64,000 nucleotides of DNA from Draconibacterium mangrovi_A (GCF_037646455.1 NZ_JBBIXN010000002.1:868001-932000), one strand, 5' to 3'; shown: positions 1-9,687, counted from the first letter of the stretch. Numbers and translations are program-made. Notes: generated by a model from the sequence alone, not told the origin.

Positions 1-1213
1 CACCCGGAAGTTTTCCCGACTTACCAATGATCATATCCCAGATATTATCGGCTATCATGCTCCAGCGTTCGCGGCCTTTTATCACCTGCAGAACATTCAT
101 CAAAGCCAGGTTTTTCACATACTGGCTGAATGGTGTAACCAGTGGCGGATAACCCAGTTTGGGCCAAATGTATTCTACTTCCTCGAACAATTTGATCAGC
201 AGATCATCCTGCGTTAAGGTTGGTTTATTGCGTTTTGTGAGCCACTTGTTCAAGCTTTCCAGGTTGTTACCAAGATCGGCCATCAAACTTCCCATCATTC
301 CACCGGGAAGACCTGAACCGATAAGCAAGGAATTCATATGACGGTTTTTCGGGTTGATATAGTACCCCAGAAAATCGTCGATAAATTCCTGTGTCATCGA
401 ACGCACCTTCATGTAGGCTTTCATATTAATGTCTTTCACCGCGAAACCTGCATCTTTCAGCATTCCATGAACGGCCAGCACATCGGCATGTCCTGTTCCC
501 CAAGAAAGCGGTTCCATAGCCACGTCGACATAATCAACTCCAGCACGTGCCGCTTCTAAAATACTCGCCATCGAAAAACCGGGGCCGGAGTGGCCGTGGT
601 ACTGAACAACAGTTTCAGGATGCGAGGTTTTAATGTTTTTGATGATCTTACCGATAAAAGCAGGACGACCGATACCGGCCATGTCTTTTACACAGATCTC
701 ATCGGTACCCATTTCAATTAACTGCTCAGCCAGGTTGGTATAATATTCTACCGTATGTACCTCAGAAATGGTAAGACTTAAAGCGGCCTGCGAAATCATT
801 CCACCTTCCTTGGCAAATTTGATGGAGTTTTCGAGGTTACGCGGATCGTTCAAACCACAAAAAGAACGGGCTATATCGGTTCCTTGTAGTTTTTTTACTT
901 TAAACATTAGCTTTCGAACATCGGCAGGAACCGGGCTCATGCGAATTGCATTAAGAGCGCGCTCAAGCATATGGGTTTGTATTCCTGCATCGTTGAACGG
1001 CTGTGTCCAGCGACGATTGGCAATGTTCGGATTTTCGCCAAATAAAAGGTTAATCTGTTCAAATCCACCACCGTTGGTTTCGACCCTGTCGAAACACCCC
1101 ATATCTATAATTGCCGGAGCTACTTTTTCCAGTTGGTCAACCCGGGGAACATATTTCCCCGACGACTGCCACATATCGCGGTAAAGCAAACTAAATTTAA
1201 TCTCTCTCTTCAT
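1..1213 (-). CDS. Oxaloacetate decarboxylase alpha / pyruvate carboxylase subunit B-like carboxyltransferase (3' end cut by window)
   Basis: A reverse-strand frame opens at ATG 1211-1213 and runs off the window, giving about 404 residues. It reads as a biotin-dependent carboxyltransferase TIM barrel. N-terminal YRDMWQSS (residues 11-18) sits where this family has RDAHQS, whose Asp binds the metal. EICVKDMAG (172-180) holds the Lys (K176) that is carboxylated in the transcarboxylase 5S/PycB/OadA family, and YHGHSG further on supplies the two metal-binding His. The family moves CO2 between oxaloacetate or another acid and biotin. The biotinyl domain, if fused, lies outside the window. The OadG-like gene lies directly upstream on the same strand, so a Na+-pumping decarboxylase is more likely than a soluble pyruvate carboxylase. 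The exact acid substrate (oxaloacetate or other) cannot be decided. Confidence 0.88.
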   Translation of the reverse strand, partial: MKREIKFSLLYRDMWQSSGKYVPRVDQLEKVAPAIIDMGCFDRVETNGGGFEQINLLFGENPNIANRRWTQPFNDAGIQTHMLERALNAIRMSPVPADVRKLMFKVKKLQGTDIARSFCGLNDPRNLENSIKFAKEGGMISQAALSLTISEVHTVEYYTNLAEQLIEMGTDEICVKDMAGIGRPAFIGKIIKNIKTSHPETVVQYHGHSGPGFSMASILEAARAGVDYVDVAMEPLSWGTGHADVLAVHGMLKDAGFAVKDINMKAYMKVRSMTQEFIDDFLGYYINPKNRHMNSLLIGSGLPGGMMGSLMADLGNNLESLNKWLTKRNKPTLTQDDLLIKLFEEVEYIWPKLGYPPLVTPFSQYVKNLALMNVLQVIKGRERWSMIADNIWDMIIGKSGKLPG

Positions 1214-1249
1214 ATCAGTCAATTTTATAGTTCTTATTGGATTGTGATT

Positions 1250-1501
1250 TTAATTGTCAATTTTTTCAACAGAAGTTACTCTTCCTTTTCCCCGGGTAAC
1301 ACTTTCGACCGCCGAAACGATTGCGGCCAGTTTAGCGGGCTCAATTTCGGATGAACCGGCATTGGAACTCGCTTGAACAGTGACTGCCGGAGAAAATGTA
1401 TTGGTAATTCGAATTATGAGGTTGCCCAGCAATACCACCATGATCAGAATAAAAAATACGGTGCCCATGCCGGTCAGGACTAGCTTTAAAACTTCAGACA
1501 T
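1250..1501 (-). CDS. OadG-like small membrane subunit of a sodium-pump decarboxylase
   Basis: An 83-residue protein with one N-terminal membrane helix (about residues 5-30, with GMGTVFFILI) and a polar C-terminal tail. This is the layout of the OadG/gamma family, which anchors the carboxyltransferase subunit to the membrane beta subunit and helps assemble the Na+-translocating complex. It ends 36 bases before the start of the carboxyltransferase gene on the same strand, so the two are very likely cotranscribed. The beta subunit is not in the window. Assignment rests on size, topology, the GMG motif near the N-terminus and the neighbour. Confidence 0.8.
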   Translation of the reverse strand: MSEVLKLVLTGMGTVFFILIMVVLLGNLIIRITNTFSPAVTVQASSNAGSSEIEPAKLAAIVSAVESVTRGKGRVTSVEKIDN

Positions 1502-1839
1502 ATTGTTGTTTTTTTTGTGAAAGGCCCAAAATTATACTTATCTCCGAATTATGTAGAAATGACAATATCAAATTGAAAGATTTAATGCAGTTTTCCTTAC
1601 GATTTTCAATACAGGAGTTCTTTGGGAGTAAAAATAAATGGAGCTTAACAAACTAATAGACATGCAGTAATGCACATAGGTAACTTTAAAAACAAATGCC
1701 TACCTGTTCTGCAACATGTTCTTAATATACTTAACATTGGGGAGTTACAAAAGACATGGAAGTATGAAAATAGAGCTTAAGTTCGTAGTATTAATCAGCA
1801 GTTTTATTTATAATGAGTATTGATTATTTTAAAAAGTAA
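1502..1839. other. Intergenic region between oadG-like gene and hsp20, no gene seen
   Basis: About 340 AT-rich bases with stops in all frames. It should contain the promoter of the OadG/OadA pair (reverse strand), but no convincing Bacteroidota promoter pair (TTTG and TAnnTTTG) was picked out. Confidence 0.5.
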
Positions 1840-1865
1840 GAAGGCGTGAAAATTTTCACGCCTTC
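1840..1865 (-). terminator. Rho-independent terminator of hsp20
   Basis: A perfect 26-base palindrome (13-base arms, GAAGGCGTGAAAA) lies just past the hsp20 stop codon. On the reverse strand it is followed by CTTACTTTTTAAAA, a T-rich tract, as expected for a terminator reading leftwards. Confidence 0.8.
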
Positions 1866-1872
1866 AGTAAAC

Positions 1873-2325
1873 TTATGAAATTTTAATCTCTTTTGCCGGT
1901 TTCGGCTTCACTTCCTCGCGCTTTGGCAAGGTTACATGCAAAATTCCGTTGTCGTATTTTGCCGAGATCTTTTCGGCGTTTACGATTGTTTCCGGAACCG
2001 TGAACGAACGTTGGAACGACTGGTAGCTAAACTCTCTTCGCGTTACGGTATCGCCGTGTTTTTCTTCCTTTTCGTCTTTCTTTTCCGAAGAAATAGTCAA
2101 TCTTCCATTGTCGTAATTCAGTTTAAAATCTCCTTTGGTCATCCCGGGTGCAGCCACATCAATTTTATATTCATCCTGGTTTTCGCTGACGTTCACAGCC
2201 GGTAAAGTTGAATTTGTGCCTGCAAAATTCCAGTTATTCCAGTCCATCATATTTCCTTCAAAGAATTTGTCGAACAACGAAGGAAATGATGAATAATCAC
2301 TGTTAAATACTCTTGGTAGTGCCAT
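1873..2325 (-). CDS. Hsp20/alpha-crystallin small heat-shock protein
   Basis: 150 residues: a short N-terminal arm with aromatic residues (FPSLFDKFFEG, DWNNWNF), an alpha-crystallin domain from about residue 40 to 140 starting PAVNVSENQDEY, and a short basic tail. The DNGILHVTLPK segment near the end is the conserved family motif. The family forms ATP-independent holdase oligomers that keep unfolded proteins soluble. The start is supported by GGAGG 8 bases before the ATG on the reverse strand, one of the few strong Shine-Dalgarno sites in this window. It is monocistronic, with its own terminator downstream and the CotH gene divergent upstream. Stress-type regulation is likely from the family, but no CIRCE-like operator was seen. 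Confidence 0.93.
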   Translation of the reverse strand: MALPRVFNSDYSSFPSLFDKFFEGNMMDWNNWNFAGTNSTLPAVNVSENQDEYKIDVAAPGMTKGDFKLNYDNGRLTISSEKKDEKEEKHGDTVTRREFSYQSFQRSFTVPETIVNAEKISAKYDNGILHVTLPKREEVKPKPAKEIKIS

Positions 2326-2621
2326 AATTTAATCCTCCATTATTTTAAGTTAGACATTTTGTATTTACATTTCAGAAAAAGCAAAACCCATACCACCTAA
2401 ACAACTAAGAAAGAATGACATACAACCCAGCTAATTCGATGAATTTTTGGCATTTTTTGTGAAATTTTGACACAAAATATTCTGCTGAAGATGTTTAGTG
2501 CGCCAAGGTATTGATCCTATCGTTTAAAGGCAAAACCAATCAGGAACTAACCGTTGTATAATAATTTGTATATTGCCCCTCCTTTTTTAAGAAACTAAGA
2601 ACAATAAAACGATTTCGAGAA

Positions 2622-4802
2622 ATGCTAAAAATACATTTCATACTCATCCTGATCTTATCTTTTTCGCAAATATTTGCTCAGTCGCATTGGGAAAGTATTG
2701 TAAGTGAAACCGATGAATTTAAGTACACAATCCCAACAAAAGAGCCAGTTGAAGACTGGAGAGTATTAGATTTCTCCGACGATAACTGGCAAACCGGAAA
2801 CGGTGGATTTGGATATGGTGACAATGATGACACGACCGTAATTCCCGTATCGAAATCTATTTTCCTGCGCAAGGAATTTTCACTTACCAGTGCTGATATT
2901 GTTAATAACCTGATTTTGGATATCGATTACGACGATGCTTTTGTCGCCTATCTTAATGGTGTTGAAATTGGACGATCCGGAAATCTTTCCGCCGGAACCC
3001 CTACGATCAACGCATCTGTTTCCTCCGATCACGAGGCAAGACTTTACTCAGGCGGACAGCCCGAGCGTTTTTCTGTAAATAAGGAATTGGTTCAAACCGG
3101 AACAAATGTTCTGGCTGTACACATTTTAAATATCAGCCTAAACTCTTCCGACATGTCGTCGAGGATTTTCCTGAATGCAGAATTCGATGGAAGTAACATA
3201 CTTTTCAGCGACGTCCCGGATTGGTTTCAGGAACCCGTGTCTTACACCTATTCGAACCTGCCTATCATAAAAATTAATACGGAGGGAAAATTCATTAAGG
3301 ACGAGCCCAAGATAATGGCAAAAATGCAGATCATTAACAATGCTAACGGGGTAAACTATTTCGACGATACAACTTTTGAATATGATGGCGATATCGGCAT
3401 TGAAATCAGGGGTAATACGGCACAAATGTTCCCCAAGAAAAGCTACACGGTTGAAACCCGCTTAAGCGACGGCTCGAACAACAATGTTTCAATACTGGGA
3501 ATGCCAAAGGAAAACGACTGGGTGCTCCACGGCCCTTATTCTGACAAATCATTGATGAGAAATGCACTGGCATACAATATCGGTCATGGCATGAAAAATG
3601 GCTGGCATCCGCGTAACCGTTTTGTAGAGCTTGAAATTAACGGCGAGTACCGAGGAGTTTACCTGTTTGTTGAGAAAATTAAGATTGATAATAACCGTGT
3701 TGATATTGCCACCTTAAAACCCGACGATAATTCAGGCGATGAACTGACCGGCGGTTACATAATCAGCATCGACAGAGACCAGGAAGGCAGCTGGAACTCG
3801 CCCTATATGGGAAGAACCGGAAGTGTAGATGTTCCATTCTCCTATGTCGATCCGAAGTACGATGAACTCACCCCTGAACAACGCGCTTACATTAGAGAGT
3901 ATATTACTGAATTTGAGGACGCGTTGCACGGTGATAATTTTAAAGATCCGGAACAGGGTTATCGCGCCTATATTGATGTGGAGTCTTTTGTCGACTATTT
4001 TATCATCACCGAATTGAGCCGCGACCTTGACGGATACAGGGTAAGTGTTTATTTCCACAAAGACAAGGACAGTAAAGGCGGAAAAATCGTCATGACTCCA
4101 TTCTGGGATTACAACATCTGTTTTGGAAACGCCAACTTTTTTAGTGCAGGATACCAAATAGGATGGGCATCCGATGGTATTGGTGCCGGCGACTGGTACG
4201 AAATTCCGTTTTGGTGGGACCGGTTCAGAGAAGATCCATATTTTGAAACCGTTCTGAAATACCGATGGGAGGAACTAAGAAAAGACGTACTAAATAAAAA
4301 CAACATATTCGGCTTTATCGATTCGTGTAGTTACGAGCTGAAGGATGCCCAGGTCAGAAACTTCGAGAAATTTAATATTCTGGATTCTTACGTTTGGCCA
4401 AACAATTACGTGGGAGGTACCTACCCCAACGAAATACAATATTTGAAAACCTGGATCAATGGCCGGATTGACTGGCTGGATGAACAGATGGATAAGATTG
4501 AACCTGTAACTTCCATCGATCAGGATCTTACTGCTTCAAATGAAATGAATCCGCTGGTTTATCCCAATCCGTTCAGCAACAGATTTACGGTTGAAATTGA
4601 TGCAAATAGTTACACGAACATGGAAGTTGTTATTGAAAATCTGCTGGGACAGACCGTTTGCCGAAAATCGCTTAATGCCGTGCCGGGAAGGCAGCGTATT
4701 GAAATTACCTACGACGAACTGGGACAACATGGCAACATGTTCATTTATTCCATTTATTCGGGAGGTCAGCGCATAAAATCAGGAACAATCATGCACAAAT
4801 AG
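2622..4802 (+). CDS. Secreted CotH-kinase family protein with T9SS sorting domain
   Basis: 726 residues. A signal peptide (1-19, ending FAQ) is followed by a beta-rich jelly-roll-like domain (about 25-190, with DDAFVAYLNGVEIGRSG). The CotH kinase domain spans about 213-620, with GNTAQMFPKKSY, DWVLHGPYSDKS, VELEINGEYRGVYLFVEK and a late FWDYN metal-site motif. The C-terminal 75 residues (VYPNPFSN and a final GTIMHK strand) form a type A T9SS sorting domain. CotH proteins are atypical protein kinases best known from spore coats. In Bacteroidota they are often exported cell-surface proteins of unknown target. Export across the outer membrane by T9SS follows from the tail. No partner gene is adjacent, and the target cannot be inferred. 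Confidence 0.88.
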   Translation: MLKIHFILILILSFSQIFAQSHWESIVSETDEFKYTIPTKEPVEDWRVLDFSDDNWQTGNGGFGYGDNDDTTVIPVSKSIFLRKEFSLTSADIVNNLILDIDYDDAFVAYLNGVEIGRSGNLSAGTPTINASVSSDHEARLYSGGQPERFSVNKELVQTGTNVLAVHILNISLNSSDMSSRIFLNAEFDGSNILFSDVPDWFQEPVSYTYSNLPIIKINTEGKFIKDEPKIMAKMQIINNANGVNYFDDTTFEYDGDIGIEIRGNTAQMFPKKSYTVETRLSDGSNNNVSILGMPKENDWVLHGPYSDKSLMRNALAYNIGHGMKNGWHPRNRFVELEINGEYRGVYLFVEKIKIDNNRVDIATLKPDDNSGDELTGGYIISIDRDQEGSWNSPYMGRTGSVDVPFSYVDPKYDELTPEQRAYIREYITEFEDALHGDNFKDPEQGYRAYIDVESFVDYFIITELSRDLDGYRVSVYFHKDKDSKGGKIVMTPFWDYNICFGNANFFSAGYQIGWASDGIGAGDWYEIPFWWDRFREDPYFETVLKYRWEELRKDVLNKNNIFGFIDSCSYELKDAQVRNFEKFNILDSYVWPNNYVGGTYPNEIQYLKTWINGRIDWLDEQMDKIEPVTSIDQDLTASNEMNPLVYPNPFSNRFTVEIDANSYTNMEVVIENLLGQTVCRKSLNAVPGRQRIEITYDELGQHGNMFIYSIYSGGQRIKSGTIMHK

Positions 4803-4812
4803 AGTCCGACTA

Positions 4813-4902
4813 AAAATTAAGTACAAATTCTACCTTGAAAAAGAAACACAGGCAAGCCTTAAAATTTTTGATGTAAACGGCGGAATGGAAAAGGTCGATT
4901 AA
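4813..4902 (+). pseudogene. Orphan fragment of a T9SS type A sorting domain
   Basis: Just past the CotH gene, in a different frame, 29 codons read YKFYLEKETQASLKIFD then VNGGMEKVD and stop. This matches the middle of a type A sorting domain (the 'sLkIyDvnGr' strand pattern). There is no start codon, no preceding protein and no final strand. It is best read as the remnant of a second T9SS cargo gene, or of a tail-exchange event, left behind next to the CotH gene. Confidence 0.55.
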
Positions 4903-4963
4903 TCAAGATTCCCACTTTTGTAGTTTCCGGTGCCACAATTATTTTTTAATTGGAATACAATTA

Positions 4964-7906
4964 TTACCGAAACAGATCAACAATTTCTTCTTTCGAAATT
5001 TGTTCGAACGGATCGTTTGAATTAATAAACTTATCGGCCAGCGAGCTTTTCCGTTCCTTTAGTTTCTGTATTTTCTCTTCTATCGAATTTTCGGTAATAA
5101 AGCGGTACACAAAAACGTGCTTGTCCTGCCCGATGCGGTGTGCCCGGTTAATGGCCTGATTTTCGGCTGCAGGATTCCACCACGGATCAAGGATAAAGAC
5201 ATAATCGGCCTCGGTGAGGTTAAGTCCAACTCCACCCGCTTTTAAGGAGATCAGAAAAATGCGATTTTCTTCATCATCCTGAAAATTACTGATCACCTGT
5301 TTACGATTAGTGGTCTTTCCGGTAAGCTTCGAGTAGCTCCACTTTTCTTTTTTAATGCCCCCTTCTATCAGTTCCAGGTGCGTTACAAACGACGAAAAAA
5401 TGAGCACTTTGTGTTTCTCGGCCACAAGGTTACGAAGCATGCGAAAAACTTCGTCGTATTTTCCCGAACTTTCATCGGCTACTTGCTCAAAAAGCGATGG
5501 ATGATTCGCCAGTTGTCGCAAACGCGTTAGTCCCTGCAAAACAACAAACTGCGATTTGTTCATCCCGTCCTTTTCAATGGTAGAAAGTATGGTATTTCGG
5601 ATCACCGATTTCTCCTTATCGTACATGCGTTGTTGCCCGCCCACCATCGGACAAATGCGTACTTCTTCCATCAATGGTGGCAAATCGCTGGCTACCTCGC
5701 TTTTGGTCCGGCGCAGCACAAATGGACGGATCATCAGTTGCAGTTTCTGCTGCTGCTCCTCATTGGCGTGTTTCTCAATGGGTGTAATAAACGATCGCTT
5801 AAAAAATGCCAGGCTACCCAAAAGGCCGGGATTCAGGAAATTCATTTGCGACCACAGGTCCGACAGCGAATTTTCGATGGGAGTTCCGGTAATCACCAGT
5901 TTGTGGCGCGCTTTCATACACATCAACGCCTTATACGTTTTTGATCCTGGATTTTTAATCGACTGGCTTTCGTCAAGGATCAGGTAGAAAAACTCTTTTC
6001 CCTCCATCATTTCCAGATCATTCCGAACCGTTCCGTAGGTGGTAATAATTACATCGTAATAACCAAGTATTTTATGAATATCTTCCACCTTTTTACGCTG
6101 CGTTCCAAAATAAATAAAGGCTTTTAACGACGGGGTAAACTTCTCGATCTCAGCGTGCCAGTTATGCACCAGCGAAGTGGGAACCACAATCAGGCTGGCC
6201 GGCTGATCCGGTGTTTCAGCTTCTTTGTCGATGGCAAACATATCCAGTTGCCCCGAATTATCAAGCGGATCTGAAATAGTTATGCCTTGAGCTTTACGTT
6301 TCAGTTTAAGCAATAGAGTTAGTGTTTGCAGCGTTTTTCCGAGTCCCATATCGTCGGCCAGACAAGCCCCCATTCCGTTTTTGTATAAACCGTACATCCA
6401 CTGAAATCCTCCTTCCTGATAGCCCCGTAACCGGGCTTTTAATTTTGCCGGAACAACGAGGTCCTCTTTTTCGGTATTTAACAGTTCGAGGTATTTTTGC
6501 TTTACTTCCTTATCAATTTCCTGAACCGATTCCTGCAGCAAGGTAAAATGATGCTTTTCAAACCTGATCTTTTTCCCGTGGTCCTTTCCAAACGGCAGCA
6601 AACCTTTGTAACGCGCAAACCACTCATCCGGTAAAACAGCAATTTCACCATTGGGCAATTCAAATTCCTTAATATTATTCAGAATGTATTTTTTCAGTTT
6701 GATGAAAGGAATCTGAAACTCGCCAAAACGAACAACGGCAAACACATCAAACCAGTCGCCTTTGGTCTGGGCCTTGATTTCGAGTTCGCGGCTGCCGGTA
6801 AAGTACTTTTTCCCGGTGTTTTCTTGTTTTAACCGAATCCCGGAGCGTTCCAATTCCGCGCGATGCCGACTTAACCAATCCAAGAGAAAATACAAGGCAT
6901 TTTGCAATTCCAGAACCTCCATTCCTTTCAATGAGAAAGCGCCATTATCTTCCAATAAACCGATCTTTTTTAAACGACGAAGGACCTTCTCTTCCCATGC
7001 CTGATCACGGCGGGTCTTGTAAAATTCAAAGCTTTTTTCAACTTTCCTGAAACTAACCGCGGTTTGCTTTTTTGCGTTGGGAAGAAAACTCTCCTGCCCG
7101 TAATTAAATCGAAGTACAAGCGCAGGTTGTGCCTGCAGGTTGGTTTCCAGCGACAGTTCTGCCGATCTCTCGAGCTGTTCCTCACGAATTGTGAATCCGG
7201 TGGCTTTTACATCGAAATCTCGAATCGTTTTGAGGATAAAACCCGAGTAATATTTGTCCTCGATGGTGTTGGGCACCGAAACAAAATCCTTCTCAAAAAA
7301 GGGCAAAAGTTTTCTGGCATTTAGTTTTTCAAAAGCCAGCAACTGCCTGCGGTACAACAACAAACACGGATCGTTGGCAATAATGGTGCAGGTTCGTTCC
7401 GAAATCAACAGTTCCCTTTCTTCGAGAAACAATTTCAATTTGTAACGTGTCTGCATTTCGGTACGCTCGAAATGAAACTCGGGGCGCGCAAAAACTGGCG
7501 GCACCTCAACCACATCTTCATCGTATAAATTCGAATATTGGGCTTCCTTCAGAAACAACCTGACCGGGCTCAACATTAAAATCGAGACCACTTCCATCAT
7601 CGCATTTTCCATAAATGGAACCACCTGCTGCTCGTACACTCCCGTGTCGATGGAAGAATAAAATGATGCTACACTTCCGGAACGCGAAAAACGTTTTACC
7701 AGGCGCTCGTCACTGTAACGTTCAATGATCTTTACCAACTCTTTTTCGTAAGGGTTCCACGTGTAGTCACCCGTATCAAAATCATGCGGCTTAAGCAAAC
7801 GAACCACTGAATAAAATTTTTCACGTTTTCTGATCAGGAACGGTTGGAATACCTTTCCCAGAAAACGATGATCGGTGAGTGCTATGATAAATTCGAGTTC
7901 TTCCAT
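4964..7906 (-). CDS. SNF2-family DEAD/DEAH-box helicase
   Basis: 980 residues. The N-terminal half (1-480) is a family-typical but poorly defined region. The SNF2 ATPase core holds Walker A DDMGLGKT (about 515-522), motif II LDESQSIKN (about 640; DESQ instead of the usual DEAQ/DEGH), motif III TGTPIENSL (about 673) and helicase C with GVGLNLTEADYV and HRIGQ (about 922). Enzymes of this class translocate on double-stranded DNA and remodel protein-DNA complexes. The bacterial HepA/RapA-like branch recycles RNA polymerase, but this protein lacks obvious RapA Tudor domains and no SWIM zinc cluster was seen. It is monocistronic, divergent from the CBM9-like gene. No nuclease or methylase is adjacent, so a defence role is not supported. 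Confidence 0.92.
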   Translation of the reverse strand: MEELEFIIALTDHRFLGKVFQPFLIRKREKFYSVVRLLKPHDFDTGDYTWNPYEKELVKIIERYSDERLVKRFSRSGSVASFYSSIDTGVYEQQVVPFMENAMMEVVSILMLSPVRLFLKEAQYSNLYDEDVVEVPPVFARPEFHFERTEMQTRYKLKLFLEERELLISERTCTIIANDPCLLLYRRQLLAFEKLNARKLLPFFEKDFVSVPNTIEDKYYSGFILKTIRDFDVKATGFTIREEQLERSAELSLETNLQAQPALVLRFNYGQESFLPNAKKQTAVSFRKVEKSFEFYKTRRDQAWEEKVLRRLKKIGLLEDNGAFSLKGMEVLELQNALYFLLDWLSRHRAELERSGIRLKQENTGKKYFTGSRELEIKAQTKGDWFDVFAVVRFGEFQIPFIKLKKYILNNIKEFELPNGEIAVLPDEWFARYKGLLPFGKDHGKKIRFEKHHFTLLQESVQEIDKEVKQKYLELLNTEKEDLVVPAKLKARLRGYQEGGFQWMYGLYKNGMGACLADDMGLGKTLQTLTLLLKLKRKAQGITISDPLDNSGQLDMFAIDKEAETPDQPASLIVVPTSLVHNWHAEIEKFTPSLKAFIYFGTQRKKVEDIHKILGYYDVIITTYGTVRNDLEMMEGKEFFYLILDESQSIKNPGSKTYKALMCMKARHKLVITGTPIENSLSDLWSQMNFLNPGLLGSLAFFKRSFITPIEKHANEEQQQKLQLMIRPFVLRRTKSEVASDLPPLMEEVRICPMVGGQQRMYDKEKSVIRNTILSTIEKDGMNKSQFVVLQGLTRLRQLANHPSLFEQVADESSGKYDEVFRMLRNLVAEKHKVLIFSSFVTHLELIEGGIKKEKWSYSKLTGKTTNRKQVISNFQDDEENRIFLISLKAGGVGLNLTEADYVFILDPWWNPAAENQAINRAHRIGQDKHVFVYRFITENSIEEKIQKLKERKSSLADKFINSNDPFEQISKEEIVDLFR

Positions 7907-8057
7907 GTGCTTGTTTCAGAAAGCCGTTTCCTTATTGAGTTCGATCGCGCTAATTCAAAAATCCAAAAGAACCTCAAATATAAAAAGCTATTGCGAAACG
8001 CAGCGAATCCGCCTCATTGTTTTTCTTATATTTGTTTAGAAACCTAATAAAGAATTA

Positions 8058-8705
8058 ATGCAACACCTGAAAGTACCACCGATTGATGCAGAAAATACGA
8101 TAAAGCTTGAACAGGTATCAAAACTAATTGAAGAAAAAGGCGCCCTTCAAAGCATTGAAGTTATCAACTGGCCGGATTATCCTTACAAGCCGGAATTAAA
8201 ATTTAGGATTGCGCATACCGGAACAGAGATCTGGCTTAAATTTTACGTGAGGGAAAAATACATCAGGGCACTTGAAACCCGCACAAATGGCGATGTGTAT
8301 AAGGACAGTACTGTGGAGTTCTTTATAGCTTTGAACAACGACAGATACTATAACTTTGAGTTTAGTTGCATTGGTACTATTCATGCAGGTTATGGAACGG
8401 GACGCGGTAAACGCTTACTGGTTAATCCGAAAATCGCCGAAAAAATTGAAGTTACATCGAGTTTGGGAGAGCAGCCGTTTGAAGAAAAACAAGGTGATTT
8501 TAAGTGGGAAATGATGATTAAAATCCCCATTGATTGTTTTGCCTTCGATAAATTATCGAGTTTAAAAGAATTACAGGCAAAAGGTAATTTCTACAAATGT
8601 GGCGACGAAACTTCGGAACCGCATTTTGTGAGCTGGAATCCGATAAATACCAAAACGCCGGATTATCACCGTCCGGAATTCTTTGGTGAAATAGAATTTG
8701 AATAG
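8058..8705 (+). CDS. CBM9-like carbohydrate-binding domain protein (no signal peptide)
   Basis: 215 residues forming a single beta-sandwich domain of the CBM9-like type. Markers are EIWLKFYVRE, a KDSTVEFFIAL segment (the DxxVEffi motif), the KWEMMIKIP strand and an EPHFVSWNPI segment followed by a FFGEIEF end. The family binds reducing-end sugars in xylanases, but stand-alone copies in Bacteroidota are of unknown function. No signal peptide or lipobox is visible, which is odd for a sugar-binding protein and leaves a cytoplasmic role open. Start chosen at the first ATG, no clear Shine-Dalgarno. It stands alone between the SNF2 gene and the carotenoid operon. Confidence 0.75.
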   Translation: MQHLKVPPIDAENTIKLEQVSKLIEEKGALQSIEVINWPDYPYKPELKFRIAHTGTEIWLKFYVREKYIRALETRTNGDVYKDSTVEFFIALNNDRYYNFEFSCIGTIHAGYGTGRGKRLLVNPKIAEKIEVTSSLGEQPFEEKQGDFKWEMMIKIPIDCFAFDKLSSLKELQAKGNFYKCGDETSEPHFVSWNPINTKTPDYHRPEFFGEIEFE

Positions 8706-8850
8706 CACTTTATACTGTTTATTTTTCTTGTATTTTAATTGAACAAAAATTGATCTGATTGGTTAAGATTATGAAATTAAGTTAGTAAAGGTTTTCAGGC
8801 CTTCTGGAACAATTTGTATCATCAATATTAACTTGTAGTGAAGACCGAAA

Positions 8851-9687
8851 ATGGAGCTATTTGATATTACCGCCCTAAAGATCTCGAAAGTTGTAACCAC
8901 AACTTACAGCACTTCTTTCTCGTTGGCTACCAGCATGATGAGAAAAGAAATGCGCGATGCAATCTATGCCATTTATGGTTTCGTTCGTTTAGCCGACGAG
9001 ATTGTAGATACTTTTCATGCACACGACAAGGAAGCGTTGCTCGATAGACTGGAAACAGATCTTAAAAGTGCTTTGCAAAATCATATTAGCTTAAATCCGG
9101 TGCTACACGCATTTCAGTTGGTTGTGCATAAATACCAGATTCCTTTCGAGTACATCGTTGCTTTTTTAGACAGTATGCGCAGCGATCTGCACAAAAAGAC
9201 CTACACAGATAAGAATGAAACGGACTCCTATATTTACGGTTCGGCCGATGTGGTTGGCTTAATGTGTTTAAAGGTTTTCACGCTTCGCGACGATGATATG
9301 TTCGAACGTTTAAAAGAACCGGCCATGCGTCTGGGATCTGCCTTTCAGAAAGTGAATTTCTTACGCGATATAAAATCCGACTCGGAAGAACTGGGTAGAA
9401 GTTATTTTCATCATTTGCAAAACGCAGAATTTACCGAGGAGAAGAAGTTGCTCATTATTTCGGAAATAGAAAATGATTTCGCTGTTGCCTATCAAGGCAT
9501 TAAACAATTGCCGGGAGATGCCCGAATAGCTGTATTACTTGCTTATCTTTATTATCAGAAATTACTCTTTAAATTAAAGGTAACTCCATCCGGAAAAATT
9601 AAAGAAAGACGAATTCGTGTTCCAAATTCCGTTAAAATGGCATTAATGGTAAAAGCTGTTGTACTGGGAAAATTTAATATTTTATGA
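8851..9687 (+). CDS. crtB: Phytoene synthase
   Basis: 278 residues of the squalene/phytoene synthase fold. Both Mg-diphosphate Asp motifs are present: DEIVD (49-53) and DIKSD (173-177), the latter in FLRDIKSD with GRSYF following. The enzyme joins two geranylgeranyl diphosphates head to head to 15-cis-phytoene, the first committed step of C40 carotenoid synthesis. Its stop overlaps the idi start (ATGA), making this the first gene of a nine-gene operon. A C30 diapophytoene synthase cannot be excluded by motif alone, but crtZ and a lycopene cyclase downstream argue for C40. Confidence 0.92.
   Translation: MELFDITALKISKVVTTTYSTSFSLATSMMRKEMRDAIYAIYGFVRLADEIVDTFHAHDKEALLDRLETDLKSALQNHISLNPVLHAFQLVVHKYQIPFEYIVAFLDSMRSDLHKKTYTDKNETDSYIYGSADVVGLMCLKVFTLRDDDMFERLKEPAMRLGSAFQKVNFLRDIKSDSEELGRSYFHHLQNAEFTEEKKLLIISEIENDFAVAYQGIKQLPGDARIAVLLAYLYYQKLLFKLKVTPSGKIKERRIRVPNSVKMALMVKAVVLGKFNIL

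Noticed and set aside
159..1184. Forward-strand open frames antisense to the OadA-like gene
   Set aside because: They overlap a full conserved reverse-strand gene and show no motif or start context.
4964..7906. Anti-phage defence system around the SNF2 helicase
   Set aside because: No nuclease, methylase or PLD gene adjacent. The helicase stands alone between metabolic genes.
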